63,505 nt of DNA from Kutzneria buriramensis (GCF_003387475.1 NZ_QUNO01000035.1:1-63505), one strand, 5' to 3'; shown: positions 25,922-35,027, counted from the first letter of the stretch. The notes: generated by a model not told the origin, from the letters alone. Numbers and translations are program-made.

Positions 25922-28834
25922 GTGCAGGGAGACCCGCGGGCGCGGTTTGCTGAGCAACTCCGCGAGGTGCGCTCGCTCGCGGGCGGCCTGTCGCTGTCGG
26001 CCCTGGCCAAGTGCTCGCCGGTGCTGACCACGTCCGTGCTGAGCACTGTGTTGCGCGGTGAGTTCACCCGAGCGCCGCGGTGGGAGGTCGTGTGGGCCCT
26101 CGTCACGGCGTGCCGCACTCTCGGTGCCGATCAGTTCGGCAACCTGCCGCGCGGCTTGAGGGACCTGTCTGCGGAGCAGGTGTGGCGGGACCGCCACCGC
26201 GCGCTGGTCGAGGTGCTGGAGATGCACAAGACCATCCCCGCCGCCGCTGACAACACTGCTTCGCACCTACCCGTGGCGCCAGCCCCGCAGGCCGGGCCGA
26301 CACACCTGGTCGGCAACATGGGGAGCCAGGCACCCGTGGACCAGATGGTGCAGGCCCACACCATCAACGGCGGCGTTCACCAGTACCACCAGACGTCGCG
26401 GCCGGTGGTGGCGTTGCCGTATCGGTGGGGAACCGTGCCGTTGCGGGCGGGGGCGTTCCAGGACCGGGACGCCGCCCGGATGATCGAGGGCGCGTTGGGC
26501 TACGGCGACGCCGTCGTCTTGACTTCGGACGGGCCGGCCACGACCAGTGTGCTGTCGGGGTTGGGTGGGGTCGGCAAGACGCAGCTGGCGGTGGACTATG
26601 CCGAGCGCCAGTGGGACGCGCACGAGATCGATCTGCTGGTGTGGGTGACGACGGGTTCGCGTGAGGCGATCGTGTCCAGTTACGCCGGCCTGGCCGCCGA
26701 CCTGACCGGGGTCGAGGACGCCGATCCCGAGCAAGGTGCCCGACGCCTGCTGGGCTGGTTGGCCAGTAGTACGGCCCGGTGGCTGGTGGTGCTCGATGAC
26801 GTGCAGAGCCCGCGGGATGTGCGGGACTGGTGGCCGCCACACTCGCCGACGGGGCGGGTAGTGGTCACCACCCGGCGTCGGGACGCGGCGCTGCGTGGGC
26901 ACCGCCGCCGCGTGGTCGAGGTCGGCGTGTTCAGCGAGGCTGAGGCTCTGGCCTACCTGGAGGAGGCGCTGGCTGGGCAGGCGCACCTGATCGACGGGGC
27001 CGCGAGGTTGGCGGCGGAGTTGGGGTTGTTGCCGGTGGCGTTGGCGCAGGCCGCCGCGTACACGCTGGATCGGGCGCTGACCTGTGCGGAGTACCGGGTG
27101 TTGGTGACTGATCGGCAGCGCACGTTGGCGTCGGTGCTGCCCGATCCGGAGGGCCTGCCGGACCAGCACGAGCAGACGGTGGCCGCGACCTGGTCGCTGT
27201 CGATCGAGCATGCCAACCGCCTTCCCCCGATCGGGCTGGCGGGGGTGGTGCTGGAGGTGGCCAGTGTGCTGGATCCCAACGGCATCCCGGTCGAGGTGTT
27301 CACCGCCCCGGCCGTGCTCTCGCTGCTGGCCGAGCGGACGGGTCGCGAGGTCAGCGCAGACCAGGCGCGGGAGGGGCTGGCGTGTCTGCACCGGCTGAGC
27401 CTGATCACCCTGGACGCCCGTTCGCCAGCGCGGGCGGTGCGGGTGCACGGCTTGGTGCAGCGGGTCACCCGGGAAAACCAGTCTGATGAAGCGCTGCCGG
27501 CTCTGGTTCGTCTCACGGCCGATGCGCTGTGGGAGGTGTGGCCGGAGGTGGAGCGAGACCCTCAGCTGGCACAGGTACTGCGGGCGAACACGGATGCGGT
27601 CGCCGTGGCCGGAGGTGATCGCATGTGGGAACCGGACGGGCACGAAGTGCTGTTTCGTGCGGGGAACAGCCTCGGTGAGGTGGGTTTGGTTGCCGAGGCT
27701 GTGGACTATTTCCAGCGGCTGTATGCCACCGCCACCCGCTGTCTCGGCCCTGACCACCCCGACACCCTGACCACCCGCCACAACCTCGCCCGCTGGCGCG
27801 GCCAAGCTGGTGACCCGGCCGGGGCTGCCACCGCGTTCGAGGCGCTGCTCACCGACCAGCTGCGAGTCCTGGGCCCGGACCACCCGTCCACCCTGACCAC
27901 GCGCAGCAGCATCGCCTACTGGCGCGGGGAAGCTGGTGACCTGGCCGGGGCCGCTGCCGCGTTGGAGGAGCTGCTCACCGACCGGCTGCGGGTCCTGGGC
28001 TCCGACCACCCCGACACCCTGACCACCCGCCACAACATCGCCCGTTCGCGCGGCCAGGCTGGTGACCCGGCCGGGGCCGCCGCCGCGCTGGAGGAGCTGC
28101 TCACCGACCGGCTGCGGATCCTAGGCTCCGACCACCCCCACACCCTGACCACCCGCCACAACCTCGCCCGCTGGCGCGGCCAAGCTGGTGACCCGGCCGG
28201 GGCCGCCGCCGCGTTCGAGGCGCTGCTCACCGACCAGCTGCGAGTCCTGGGCCCGGACCACCCGTCCACCCTGACCACCCGTCACGAAATCGCCTACTGG
28301 CGCGGGGAAGCTGGTGACCTGGCCGGGGCCACCGCCGCGTTCGAGGAGCTGCTCACCGACGAGCTGCGGGTCCTGGGCCCCGACCACCCCCACACCCTGA
28401 TCACCCGCCACAACATCGCCGGCGGGCGCGGCCAGGCTGGTGACCCGGCCGGGGCCACCGCCGCGCTGGAGGAGCTGCTCACCGACCGGCTGCGGATCCT
28501 GGGCCCCGACCACCCCCACACCCTGACCACCCGCCACAACCTCGCCCACTGGCGCGGCCAAGCTGGTGACCCGGCCTGGAGCGCCGCCGCGTTCGAGGCG
28601 CTGCTCACCGACCAGCTGCGAGTCCTGGGCCCGGACCACCCGTCCACCCTGACCACCCGCCACAACATCGCCCACTGGCGCGGCCAGGCTGGTGACCCGG
28701 CCGGAGCCGTCACCGCATTCGAGGAACTGCTCGCGGACCGGCTGCGGGTCCTAGGCCCCGACCACCCCCACACCCTGACCACCCGCAACAACCTCGCCTA
28801 CTGGCGCAACCGCCTCGACAGAGAAGATGGGTAG
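25922..28834 (+). CDS. NLR-like STAND ATPase with N-terminal XRE-like domain and TPR repeats
   Basis: The 970-residue protein starts at GTG. Residues 1-95 form a helical region (REVRSLAGGLSLSALAK, STVLRGEFTRAPRWEVVWALV) like the XRE-type domain found at the front of many actinobacterial signalling ATPases. A short motif MVQAHTINGGVHQYH at about 141-155 parallels that of the 22835 gene. Then come the NB-ARC NTPase with GLGGVGKTQLA (about 213), WLVVLDD, a GLLPVALAQ block and VHGLVQR. Eight 42-residue TPR units and a cap follow (about 598-965). The NTPase is strongly similar to the first STAND protein, showing duplication, but the N-terminus and TPRs differ. This would give different triggers feeding a shared signalling motif. 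Confidence 0.87.
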   Translation: MQGDPRARFAEQLREVRSLAGGLSLSALAKCSPVLTTSVLSTVLRGEFTRAPRWEVVWALVTACRTLGADQFGNLPRGLRDLSAEQVWRDRHRALVEVLEMHKTIPAAADNTASHLPVAPAPQAGPTHLVGNMGSQAPVDQMVQAHTINGGVHQYHQTSRPVVALPYRWGTVPLRAGAFQDRDAARMIEGALGYGDAVVLTSDGPATTSVLSGLGGVGKTQLAVDYAERQWDAHEIDLLVWVTTGSREAIVSSYAGLAADLTGVEDADPEQGARRLLGWLASSTARWLVVLDDVQSPRDVRDWWPPHSPTGRVVVTTRRRDAALRGHRRRVVEVGVFSEAEALAYLEEALAGQAHLIDGAARLAAELGLLPVALAQAAAYTLDRALTCAEYRVLVTDRQRTLASVLPDPEGLPDQHEQTVAATWSLSIEHANRLPPIGLAGVVLEVASVLDPNGIPVEVFTAPAVLSLLAERTGREVSADQAREGLACLHRLSLITLDARSPARAVRVHGLVQRVTRENQSDEALPALVRLTADALWEVWPEVERDPQLAQVLRANTDAVAVAGGDRMWEPDGHEVLFRAGNSLGEVGLVAEAVDYFQRLYATATRCLGPDHPDTLTTRHNLARWRGQAGDPAGAATAFEALLTDQLRVLGPDHPSTLTTRSSIAYWRGEAGDLAGAAAALEELLTDRLRVLGSDHPDTLTTRHNIARSRGQAGDPAGAAAALEELLTDRLRILGSDHPHTLTTRHNLARWRGQAGDPAGAAAAFEALLTDQLRVLGPDHPSTLTTRHEIAYWRGEAGDLAGATAAFEELLTDELRVLGPDHPHTLITRHNIAGGRGQAGDPAGATAALEELLTDRLRILGPDHPHTLTTRHNLAHWRGQAGDPAWSAAAFEALLTDQLRVLGPDHPSTLTTRHNIAHWRGQAGDPAGAVTAFEELLADRLRVLGPDHPHTLTTRNNLAYWRNRLDREDG

Positions 28835-29488
28835 GACAGATGCAACGGTCAGGCCGCGGCTGACCTATACGCAGCCACACCACCGTCGTCCGATCAGCAG
28901 CGACGTACCCCTGCCACACCGTCTGCATGCATTCGCCAGGTACGGCCATTCACACGGCGCTACATGGCCGCGCAGGTGTCTACGCCTGCTCAACTCAACC
29001 CTCAACGACCCCAGGCACTGATAGGCCGCAGGCCCGGGGCCTGATCGACGACCGCGCGCTGGCCCGGCCTGGGAGCGAAACCTACACTGTCAGGCCGCGC
29101 CGGACAGGATCGTCTGCATGCGCTCCGTCCTCAAACATCGACCACCTTCGGGCCCTGGGGTCCGGCTACTTCGACGGTCTCAGGGTTTCCCTCACACTCT
29201 TTCGAGCTCTGTGACTTGGCGACCGCCGGCGATCGCCGAGACTGTTTTACCTGGTCAACCCCCAACGAGTAGATGTCGTGATCTTCCCCGAAACGAGGCG
29301 AATGCAACCAGAACTGCACCGGTACCGTCCAACTTAACTGGAACCAGGCGGCCCGCTAGAGGGCTTCCAGGCAGCCGACCGACACCTGTCCGGAACTTGA
29401 CACTGTCCGTATACTGACCTGCTGGCTTGACGGAGGTGCGACAGAAGCCGGCCGTTCGTCGAACTGGAGCACCGGTAAAGGGGATCTC
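28835..29488. other. Intergenic region between STAND gene and HEPN-motif gene
   Basis: About 650 bases hold no supported gene. Open frames on both strands are short and featureless. Composition shifts from very GC-rich to markedly AT-richer towards the right, marking the edge of the foreign block at 29.5-33.2 kb. A TTGACA box at 29396-29401 could belong to the promoter of the following gene. Confidence 0.5.
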
Positions 29489-30709
29489 ATGTCGGACCTG
29501 GTGATCAGCTACGCGGGTCACATGCCCTCCTATCCCGGCCTGCCCGTCGCGGACATGTATCCGTACATTCCATCATTTAAAGCCGAATATGGCGATAGAA
29601 AGATCTTTCAGACCTGGGTACAGTTGAGTGGATACGCTGCCAACCTGATCAAGTCTCGACTAGTCGACATTGCAGATGCCGACCAATTTCTACGGGGCCT
29701 GCTTCTACGATATGGCGTCCGCCGACTTGAACGTCATATGCACGGTTTGGAGATCAAAGATCTAGAAGGCGAGCCCCAGACTGACGTCTGGAACCTTGCG
29801 GCAAGCGACGCCTCCGAGCTGCTATCTCTCACCAATGAGAAGACGTGTACATATCAACGGAAGAGTGGGCGTGACCTCTTCTGCATGGCACCATCACAGC
29901 ATGACGGTAAGGCGATATATACCATCGAAGGGCGCAGATGTTCCCCAACCTCGCGGGCCGTTTGTCGCGAGTGCACCCTTCCTCATACGGATTACATATG
30001 TTCACATCTGCTACATCCAGAAATTGGCTCGGTAGCGGCCGGTGGGCTATATCAACGGCAGGTCGTGGGAGCGCTATGCGACCAAGGAATGTCCGCGGTG
30101 CGAGAAATTCAGCAATGTCGCGCGGGAGGTCACAGTTGCTGGCAGCGACTAGTTGAGCTTGAGCAGCCTGCCGCCGAGTCGATATCTCCACTAGGTTTGG
30201 CGGAGTCATTCGACGTGCTTGATGCAATATGGAGATTGGCCTTCGGCAGAAATAATCGCCTGCTCGCACTGAGTACGGCAACAGGTTCGGCAGCGCTGTC
30301 TTTGGGGTGCGCAAATCGTGCGGAATTCGAAACGCGTCTTAGCGCTCTGGCAGACATTGTTGATCGATTGAAGATTGACTCGTCACTACTCCCGGTTGGC
30401 GGCTCACAGAATGACAACAAGGGCAGCCTTGACAAATTGGAGCAGTGCCTACTAAATAAGCTTCCAGAGCGTCATCGGCCAGCCGTAGTTGACGCGATTC
30501 GGACCATACGTCGCATCCGACAGGCCAGGAATGCTATTCAGCATGGCATAACAGAAGGTGGCGGCTTGACGGCAAAACTGCGGGAACTTGGTATCGACGA
30601 TGCGCCGCCAAGGTGGTCTGAGGCCTGGGACTCGATTCGTGTCCAAATGGCCAATGCGCTGACGACCATTCGGGTAGAGTTGCGACAATGGGTTGACTCC
30701 ACGTCCTGA
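29489..30709 (+). CDS. Cys-cluster protein with C-terminal HEPN-like RNase motif
   Basis: The 406-residue protein starts at ATG with a GGGGAT sequence just upstream. Its codon use is AT-richer than the AICE backbone. Residues about 118-172 hold a dense Cys/His cluster (CTYQ, FCMAP, RRCSPTSRAVCREC, ICSHLLH) that looks like a structural zinc domain. The C-terminal third is helical and carries RQARNAIQHG at about 342-351. RNAIQH fits the HEPN catalytic pattern R-polar-x3-H. HEPN proteins are RNases common in abortive infection systems. I do not recognise the whole family. The gene stands alone with its own promoter, so it may be a single-gene defence system; regulation is not visible. Confidence 0.65.
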   Translation: MSDLVISYAGHMPSYPGLPVADMYPYIPSFKAEYGDRKIFQTWVQLSGYAANLIKSRLVDIADADQFLRGLLLRYGVRRLERHMHGLEIKDLEGEPQTDVWNLAASDASELLSLTNEKTCTYQRKSGRDLFCMAPSQHDGKAIYTIEGRRCSPTSRAVCRECTLPHTDYICSHLLHPEIGSVAAGGLYQRQVVGALCDQGMSAVREIQQCRAGGHSCWQRLVELEQPAAESISPLGLAESFDVLDAIWRLAFGRNNRLLALSTATGSAALSLGCANRAEFETRLSALADIVDRLKIDSSLLPVGGSQNDNKGSLDKLEQCLLNKLPERHRPAVVDAIRTIRRIRQARNAIQHGITEGGGLTAKLRELGIDDAPPRWSEAWDSIRVQMANALTTIRVELRQWVDSTS

Positions 30710-30794
30710 TGGTCGTTGTACACGGTTGACTGCGCACCATCCCGCAGGCGACAACGCTGGCAGGCGCCCCTGCTCGTGACGGGCCAGGCCAAGA

Positions 30795-30926
30795 TCAGGC
30801 CGTCGACGACCGAACGGCCTGGAGCTGTTCGCTGATCACTGCCGCCGGCACCCAACCGTCGCGCTCGACCTGCGCGGCCGGCACCGTCACCTCGGCCACA
30901 AGGTCCGCAACCTGGGCGGGTGCCGG
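30795..30926 (-). pseudogene. C-terminal remnant homologous to the 33217 gene
   Basis: On the minus strand this stretch reads VAEVTVPAAQVERDGWVPAA and ends QAVRSSTA before TGA. The gene at 33217-33657 ends with the similar VVTVPADRVERGGWVPAAAI and LRTILSTAA. No start or upstream body is preserved. The two related tails flank the PIN gene block, with roughly 70 percent base identity by eye, so this is an old paralogue, not a fresh duplicate. Confidence 0.65.
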
Positions 30927-31028
30927 AATCGATGTCCTGGCGCCTAGGGTTAGTGCACCGGTCTGGCCGAGCCGGCTGTGGACATGACGAAGCCGTTGGT
31001 CCCCGGGAGCGCAGCCTCACGGGACCCG

Positions 31029-31352
31029 TCAGTCAACGTCCGACTGACTCTGGCCGCCACGAGTGGCCTTTCGCGATTTCCGCTCAGCTTCGTACGCTGC
31101 CTGCGCACGGGCGCGCGAAGGATGCAGCTTGACTAGGTACTTGACTCGCACGGTCGATCCACCGAGCGGGTTCCGACGAGACGGCTTGCGCGCTGGCCCG
31201 ACGGGAACAAGCTGCCGACACGGTTCGCGACGGCCAGCTTTGCAACCTGCCACCTCACATGGCACGTCCGCACGCTCGTACTTCTTCAATGGGTCCGCGC
31301 CACGGGTGACCGTCGTCATTGACGTACCAACCCGACCTCGTCTCTGCACCAT
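31029..31352 (-). CDS. Small basic protein with a zinc-finger-like CxxxxC motif
   Basis: The 107-residue protein is rich in Arg/Lys. It has VPCEVAGCKAGRREPCRQL at about residues 30-48, resembling the Cys-x4-Cys-x6-Cys part of short actinobacterial zinc fingers (usually CxxC...GEPC). The C-terminus is a charged helix (RARAQAAYEAERKSRKA). It could bind nucleic acid. It lies alone between the remnant at 30.8 kb and the PIN gene. Start alternatives exist at the internal Met (MTTVTRGADP). Coding support is moderate. Confidence 0.45.
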   Translation of the reverse strand: MVQRRGRVGTSMTTVTRGADPLKKYERADVPCEVAGCKAGRREPCRQLVPVGPARKPSRRNPLGGSTVRVKYLVKLHPSRARAQAAYEAERKSRKATRGGQSQSDVD

Positions 31353-31677
31353 GACCAGACTCTACTGGCGTTCGCAATCAGGCGGTTAGAGGCGCCCGTC
31401 GGCGCTCAACGAACGGCCGCGACCTCAAGACAAACGCCGCCAGGAACGCAACCACCTGGCCGTTGGCTGGCACCCCACGACTTGGCCAAGAGCGCAAGGA
31501 GTTTACCTGGACAATAATTTGCAGCCAACACCACCCGAATGGCCTACACTGAAAGGGGGTTGGTAACGCTGCGCCAGCGCATAACCTGCCGCTAGCTCCA
31601 GAACGGCGCAGGCCAGATGAGTCAGCTTAGCCTAACCTCGCCGCGAACCTGGACGGGCCTACGTTAGTCGTCGTCAA

Positions 31678-33192
31678 GTGCACATCTTCGGAGATAGCGT
31701 CGCCATGGAGAACAGCGCAGGCAAACAGCTCAATACACCCCCGCGCCTTGGTCTGTTTGACGGCTTTGAGGCATACCTGACCGCCGACGACAACAAGTAT
31801 CTAGACTTATTTAACAGCGGCTTGATTGTCCTCGACACGAACGCGATACACAATCTGTACCGATATGCGGAGCAGACGCGCCACGACTTTATAACTGCAC
31901 TTCGTGCGGTTAAGGAACAACTATGGGTGCCACATCAGGTTCTAATTGAATTTTGGCGAAATAGAGACTCGGTGATGCGGGATAAGACGGCATCGCCTCA
32001 AGATATAATCGATTATGCAAACGAGTCCTATGTTGCCGTTTGCGAGAAGATCGACAAATGGGCTAAGCGAATCTCCTTGGAAGAGGCCAAGCAAGACGGT
32101 TTAAAACAAGAATTCCGTGCAAGTGTTGACCGTCTGATTACCTCGTTGCAGTTCCATGGCAACGAGGAGTTGCATTCTGTAAGTGATACGAATAGCGACC
32201 CCGTCCTTAGTGACCTGTCAGGCCTCCTGCACGGGCGCATAGGTGCACCCATTTCGCGGGAGGATAGAGATGATGCGAAGGGCGAGGCCGAGAGGCGAAT
32301 AGCTGCCATGCAGCCGCCAGCGTACAAAGATAGCAAAAAGCCGGTAGATGAGGCAATCGGAGACTATTTAATTTGGCATGAAATGCTAGAGGAGGCAAAG
32401 AGGCGGCAAGTTGATGTCCTCTTTATAACAGGTGACGTTAAGGAAGACTGGTGGCGCATTGATGGCGGGCGGACCCGAGGGCCGCGCGTTGAACTCTTCG
32501 ATGAGATGAAGTCGAAAGCTGGTGTGGCGCTCTACATGCTTCGCCCCGAAAGCTTTCTTCATCACATTCGACGCCTTCTGAAGGTTGAGGTTGAACCGAA
32601 CTCCATTCGCGAGGTGGAGCTAATTGACGAACGCACTGCGGCTACCGTTTTCAGGGTTGGTGGCGATGCAATCCTTCGGGACTCTCAACTTTTCGATCCA
32701 TTCGAAGGAGGTCGCAATAGTCTTGACGGCTATGTTTCATTCCTGAAAGACCAAGGCGCGAAGGTGTTTTTCGACTTCGCGCTAGAGGATAGTCCAGAAG
32801 TGGAGGCTAGGTTAGTTTCTTATCGTGAAAAGCAGTTTATAGTAGGGCACATCGGCCCGGGTAGTGATACTCGACAAGCTTATTCCACGGTGAAGATTCT
32901 CCGGCAGGCCGCTAACCGTCTATACAATGCGGACGAAGTCGAGCTTGTACTGGTTACCCCCAGTCCTTCGCGTCCAGTCTCTGCTGTTATTGTGAATGAA
33001 AGTGGCGCCGTCCCGGTTTGGCGAAGTGGTTCGCGTTGGTGGAGTATTCGCCGCGGTGTCGATAAAGGGTTAGCGCAAGAGGCGCTTCGCTTGTCAACCA
33101 ATGTGGTGGCCCGTGGCCGCGAGGAGCTCGCACGTATCAGCTCTGGCGAAGATTACGCCACGAAAGGCCTTGACAACGATTTGGATATATAG
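31678..33192 (+). CDS. PIN-like nuclease (PIN_8 / DUF4935 type), probable defence gene
   Basis: The 504-residue protein has two candidate starts, GTG at 31678 and ATG at 31705. The PIN core is clear: LIVLDTNAIHNLYRY (first Asp, about residue 51), WVPHQVLIEFWRNRD (Glu), then DEAIGDYLIWHEML and DVLFITGDVKEDWW (two Asp, about 230 and 260). These are the acidic residues that hold metal in PIN ribonucleases. The charged helical insert between them is typical of PIN_8. The last 190 residues form another domain of unknown type, with a beta-rich section (TAATVFRVGGDAIL). The gene is strongly AT-rich compared with neighbours, a sign of transfer. PIN_8 proteins occur in mobile islands and are suspected RNA-cleaving abortive infection effectors. 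Confidence 0.8.
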   Translation: MHIFGDSVAMENSAGKQLNTPPRLGLFDGFEAYLTADDNKYLDLFNSGLIVLDTNAIHNLYRYAEQTRHDFITALRAVKEQLWVPHQVLIEFWRNRDSVMRDKTASPQDIIDYANESYVAVCEKIDKWAKRISLEEAKQDGLKQEFRASVDRLITSLQFHGNEELHSVSDTNSDPVLSDLSGLLHGRIGAPISREDRDDAKGEAERRIAAMQPPAYKDSKKPVDEAIGDYLIWHEMLEEAKRRQVDVLFITGDVKEDWWRIDGGRTRGPRVELFDEMKSKAGVALYMLRPESFLHHIRRLLKVEVEPNSIREVELIDERTAATVFRVGGDAILRDSQLFDPFEGGRNSLDGYVSFLKDQGAKVFFDFALEDSPEVEARLVSYREKQFIVGHIGPGSDTRQAYSTVKILRQAANRLYNADEVELVLVTPSPSRPVSAVIVNESGAVPVWRSGSRWWSIRRGVDKGLAQEALRLSTNVVARGREELARISSGEDYATKGLDNDLDI

Positions 33193-33216
33193 CTCCAGAT
33201 TTAGCGGAGGCCGTAG

Positions 33217-33657
33217 TTAGGCCGCCGTCGATAGGATGGTCCGCAACTGCTCGGCGATCGCGGCCGCCGGCACCCACCCGCCACGCTCGACTCGATCCGC
33301 CGGCACCGTCACCACGGTCACCACCTCCCCGACCGCGGTGCCCTCGGCCGCCGCAAACACCCGCACCTCCGGAAAGCCGGGGACCAGCGGCACGACCACC
33401 GGCCGCCCGGCGTGGTTGCCGGCCAGCGCCCCGTACTGGAGGTGATCCTCCCCCGGCACCGACCGGACCGGGTCCGCCAGCTGAACCTCGACGCCGGCGT
33501 CGGTCAGCAGCTGCACGACGGCCTTCACCAGCTCGACCGAGGCGACGATCATCGTGCCGTACTTCTCGTAGCGCGGGATGTCGCCGCAGTGGCGGACGAA
33601 GAAGTCGCGGGCGCCCTTCTCGAAGTCCTCCGCCGTCATCGTCGCCGTCGCCGCCAT
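33217..33657 (-). CDS. Hypothetical protein of 146 residues
   Basis: The start is set at the ATG giving MAATATMTAEDFEKGARDFF, because GGAGG lies eight bases upstream; the longer frame to 33726 lacks such a site. The protein has a helical N-terminus, then a beta-rich centre (PGEDHLQYGALAGNHAG, PVVVPLVPG), and a C-terminal VERGGWVPAAAIAEQLR. A related tail survives at 30795. No known domain is recognised. It lies divergent from the next gene and 24 bases from the end of the PIN gene. Confidence 0.6.
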   Translation of the reverse strand: MAATATMTAEDFEKGARDFFVRHCGDIPRYEKYGTMIVASVELVKAVVQLLTDAGVEVQLADPVRSVPGEDHLQYGALAGNHAGRPVVVPLVPGFPEVRVFAAAEGTAVGEVVTVVTVPADRVERGGWVPAAAIAEQLRTILSTAA

Positions 33658-33782
33658 GTCGAACGCCTCCCCGATCACCGTGCCCGCGGCCCATTCTCGC
33701 TGATCACCGTCGGTGGAAAGGTTCACGACGGCGGGTGAACGCTCGATCGTGTCGACTGGCGAACCACGGTTGAGCAGCGACG

Positions 33783-34115
33783 ATGGACAACATGGAGGTG
33801 GTGTGGGAGAGGTTCCTGGTCGGCGTTGACGTCGCCGTGCTGGTCGACGCCGACGAGGCCGAACTCGACCGGTGGCCCACCGGCGAGCTGTACGAGCGGC
33901 TGCTGTTGGCCGGCGTCCCGATCACCTACGACCCCACCGGCAGCACCAGCACGTTCGGCGGCCGGCCCGACTACTTCGACTTGCTCGTGGCCGTCACCGC
34001 CGAGGTCGTCACTGCCCACCGCCCTGGCAACGGTCTCGGCGAGGTGGACCTGCTGCCGCCGGCGGCGGCCGAGATCGTGTTCGACTGGTACCGAAGGAAT
34101 GTCGATGTCCCCTGA
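33783..34115 (+). CDS. Hypothetical protein of 110 residues
   Basis: The short acidic protein begins MDNMEVVWERFLVGVDVAVL, has an alternating hydrophobic/acidic pattern, and ends IVFDWYRRNVDVP. There is no signal or membrane helix. Its end overlaps the start of the next frame (ATG at 34105) by 11 bases, so the two were a translationally coupled pair. The family is not recognised. Confidence 0.55.
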   Translation: MDNMEVVWERFLVGVDVAVLVDADEAELDRWPTGELYERLLLAGVPITYDPTGSTSTFGGRPDYFDLLVAVTAEVVTAHRPGNGLGEVDLLPPAAAEIVFDWYRRNVDVP

Positions 34116-34586
34116 CCGGCCTGGCCATGTCTTGACTTCGGCTGAGGAGCTGCTGCTCGCCGAGCTCAACCGTTTGGCCGCGCCGACCCGCGCACAGGCC
34201 AAGGACGCCCTGTGGGTGTACGGGTCGATGGAGGACGTGGTCATCGACGCGGGGCGGTGGTACCTGCCGACTGTGGCGCCGGTGCTGGTGGGCGGGATCT
34301 CCGGAGTGGCCACGCAAGCGCGGGAACGCCGCGCCACGTACGTGGAGGGATTCCTGTACGACCTCGACGACCGGGTCCAGACCGGGGCGTGGGTGGCCAA
34401 CGGCGACCTGATCGTCGCCGGCACCAGTGGGGGCTGGCGTTCCTCGGCGTACCGCTACGCCTCGACTTCGTCGACACGGTCCGCCGGCGGTCTGGCTCCG
34501 CGTCGGTGCTGCACGGTCAAATCCTCGACCGCTGGCGGCTGCTCGAGTTCGGGCTGCCTCGCAACGCGGTGGTCGACGCGGGCTGA
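34105..34586 (+). pseudogene. Hypothetical protein broken by a one-base frameshift
   Basis: The frame from MSPDRPGHVLTSAEELLLAEL is coding-like up to LIVAGTSG. The natural continuation, LAFLGVPLRLDFVDTVRRRSG to GLPRNAVVDAG, lies in the frame ending at 34586. The switch falls at the G5 run at about 34428-34432; one more G would join the frames into a protein of about 160 residues. It is coupled to the upstream 110-residue gene. Mutation, programmed slippage and sequencing error cannot be told apart here. Function is unknown. Confidence 0.6.
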
Positions 34587-34676
34587 GCACGGCCACGCTA
34601 TTGCCTCTGCACGGCCAGGACGTAGCGATGTCAACGAAGACCGCTGTAGTGATGAGAACCGCGGAATTGCCCGTGG

Positions 34677-35027
34677 TCAGTACGCATCGGGGTCGGGGTT
34701 GCTCACCGGGGCGTCGCTCCACGGATCCCTCATCGTCCGGTGCAGCTCACCGGCAACCAGGGTGAGGCTCGGCTCGGCATCGGCGAGGTGCTTCACGGCC
34801 TCGCGGTAGCCGGCCAGCACAGGGTCGGGCAGCCGGCCACCGTACGCGCGGCCAACGCCGATCGACAGCCGCCGTAGCCCCGTGGTCAGGGCAGCGACCG
34901 CCGCGGCAACCTCGGCAGCCTCGGCCGGATCCGGCACGTCGGACGCCTGCATCGTGCTGTCGATGAGGGAGGCGTCCGCGACCAACCGAGCCGCAAGCTC
35001 CCGCCACCCCGAACGCTCCACAGCCAT
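34677..35027 (-). CDS. Hypothetical helical protein of 116 residues
   Basis: The start is taken at the ATG giving MAVERSGWRELAARLVADAS; the longer frame upstream looks non-coding. The sequence is almost entirely helical and Ala-rich (DPAEAAEVAAAVAALTTGLRRL), then KHLADAEPSLTLVAGELHRTM. It reads in the same direction as the Nudix and XRE genes but is separated from them by 130 bases. No family is recognised. Confidence 0.5.
   Translation of the reverse strand: MAVERSGWRELAARLVADASLIDSTMQASDVPDPAEAAEVAAAVAALTTGLRRLSIGVGRAYGGRLPDPVLAGYREAVKHLADAEPSLTLVAGELHRTMRDPWSDAPVSNPDPDAY

Noticed and set aside
33826-34809. A 327-codon + strand ORF spanning the 33783 and 34105 genes
   Set aside because: Only the part 34105 to about 34430 in this frame looks coding; the rest is better explained by the 33783 gene and by a frameshift at the G run.
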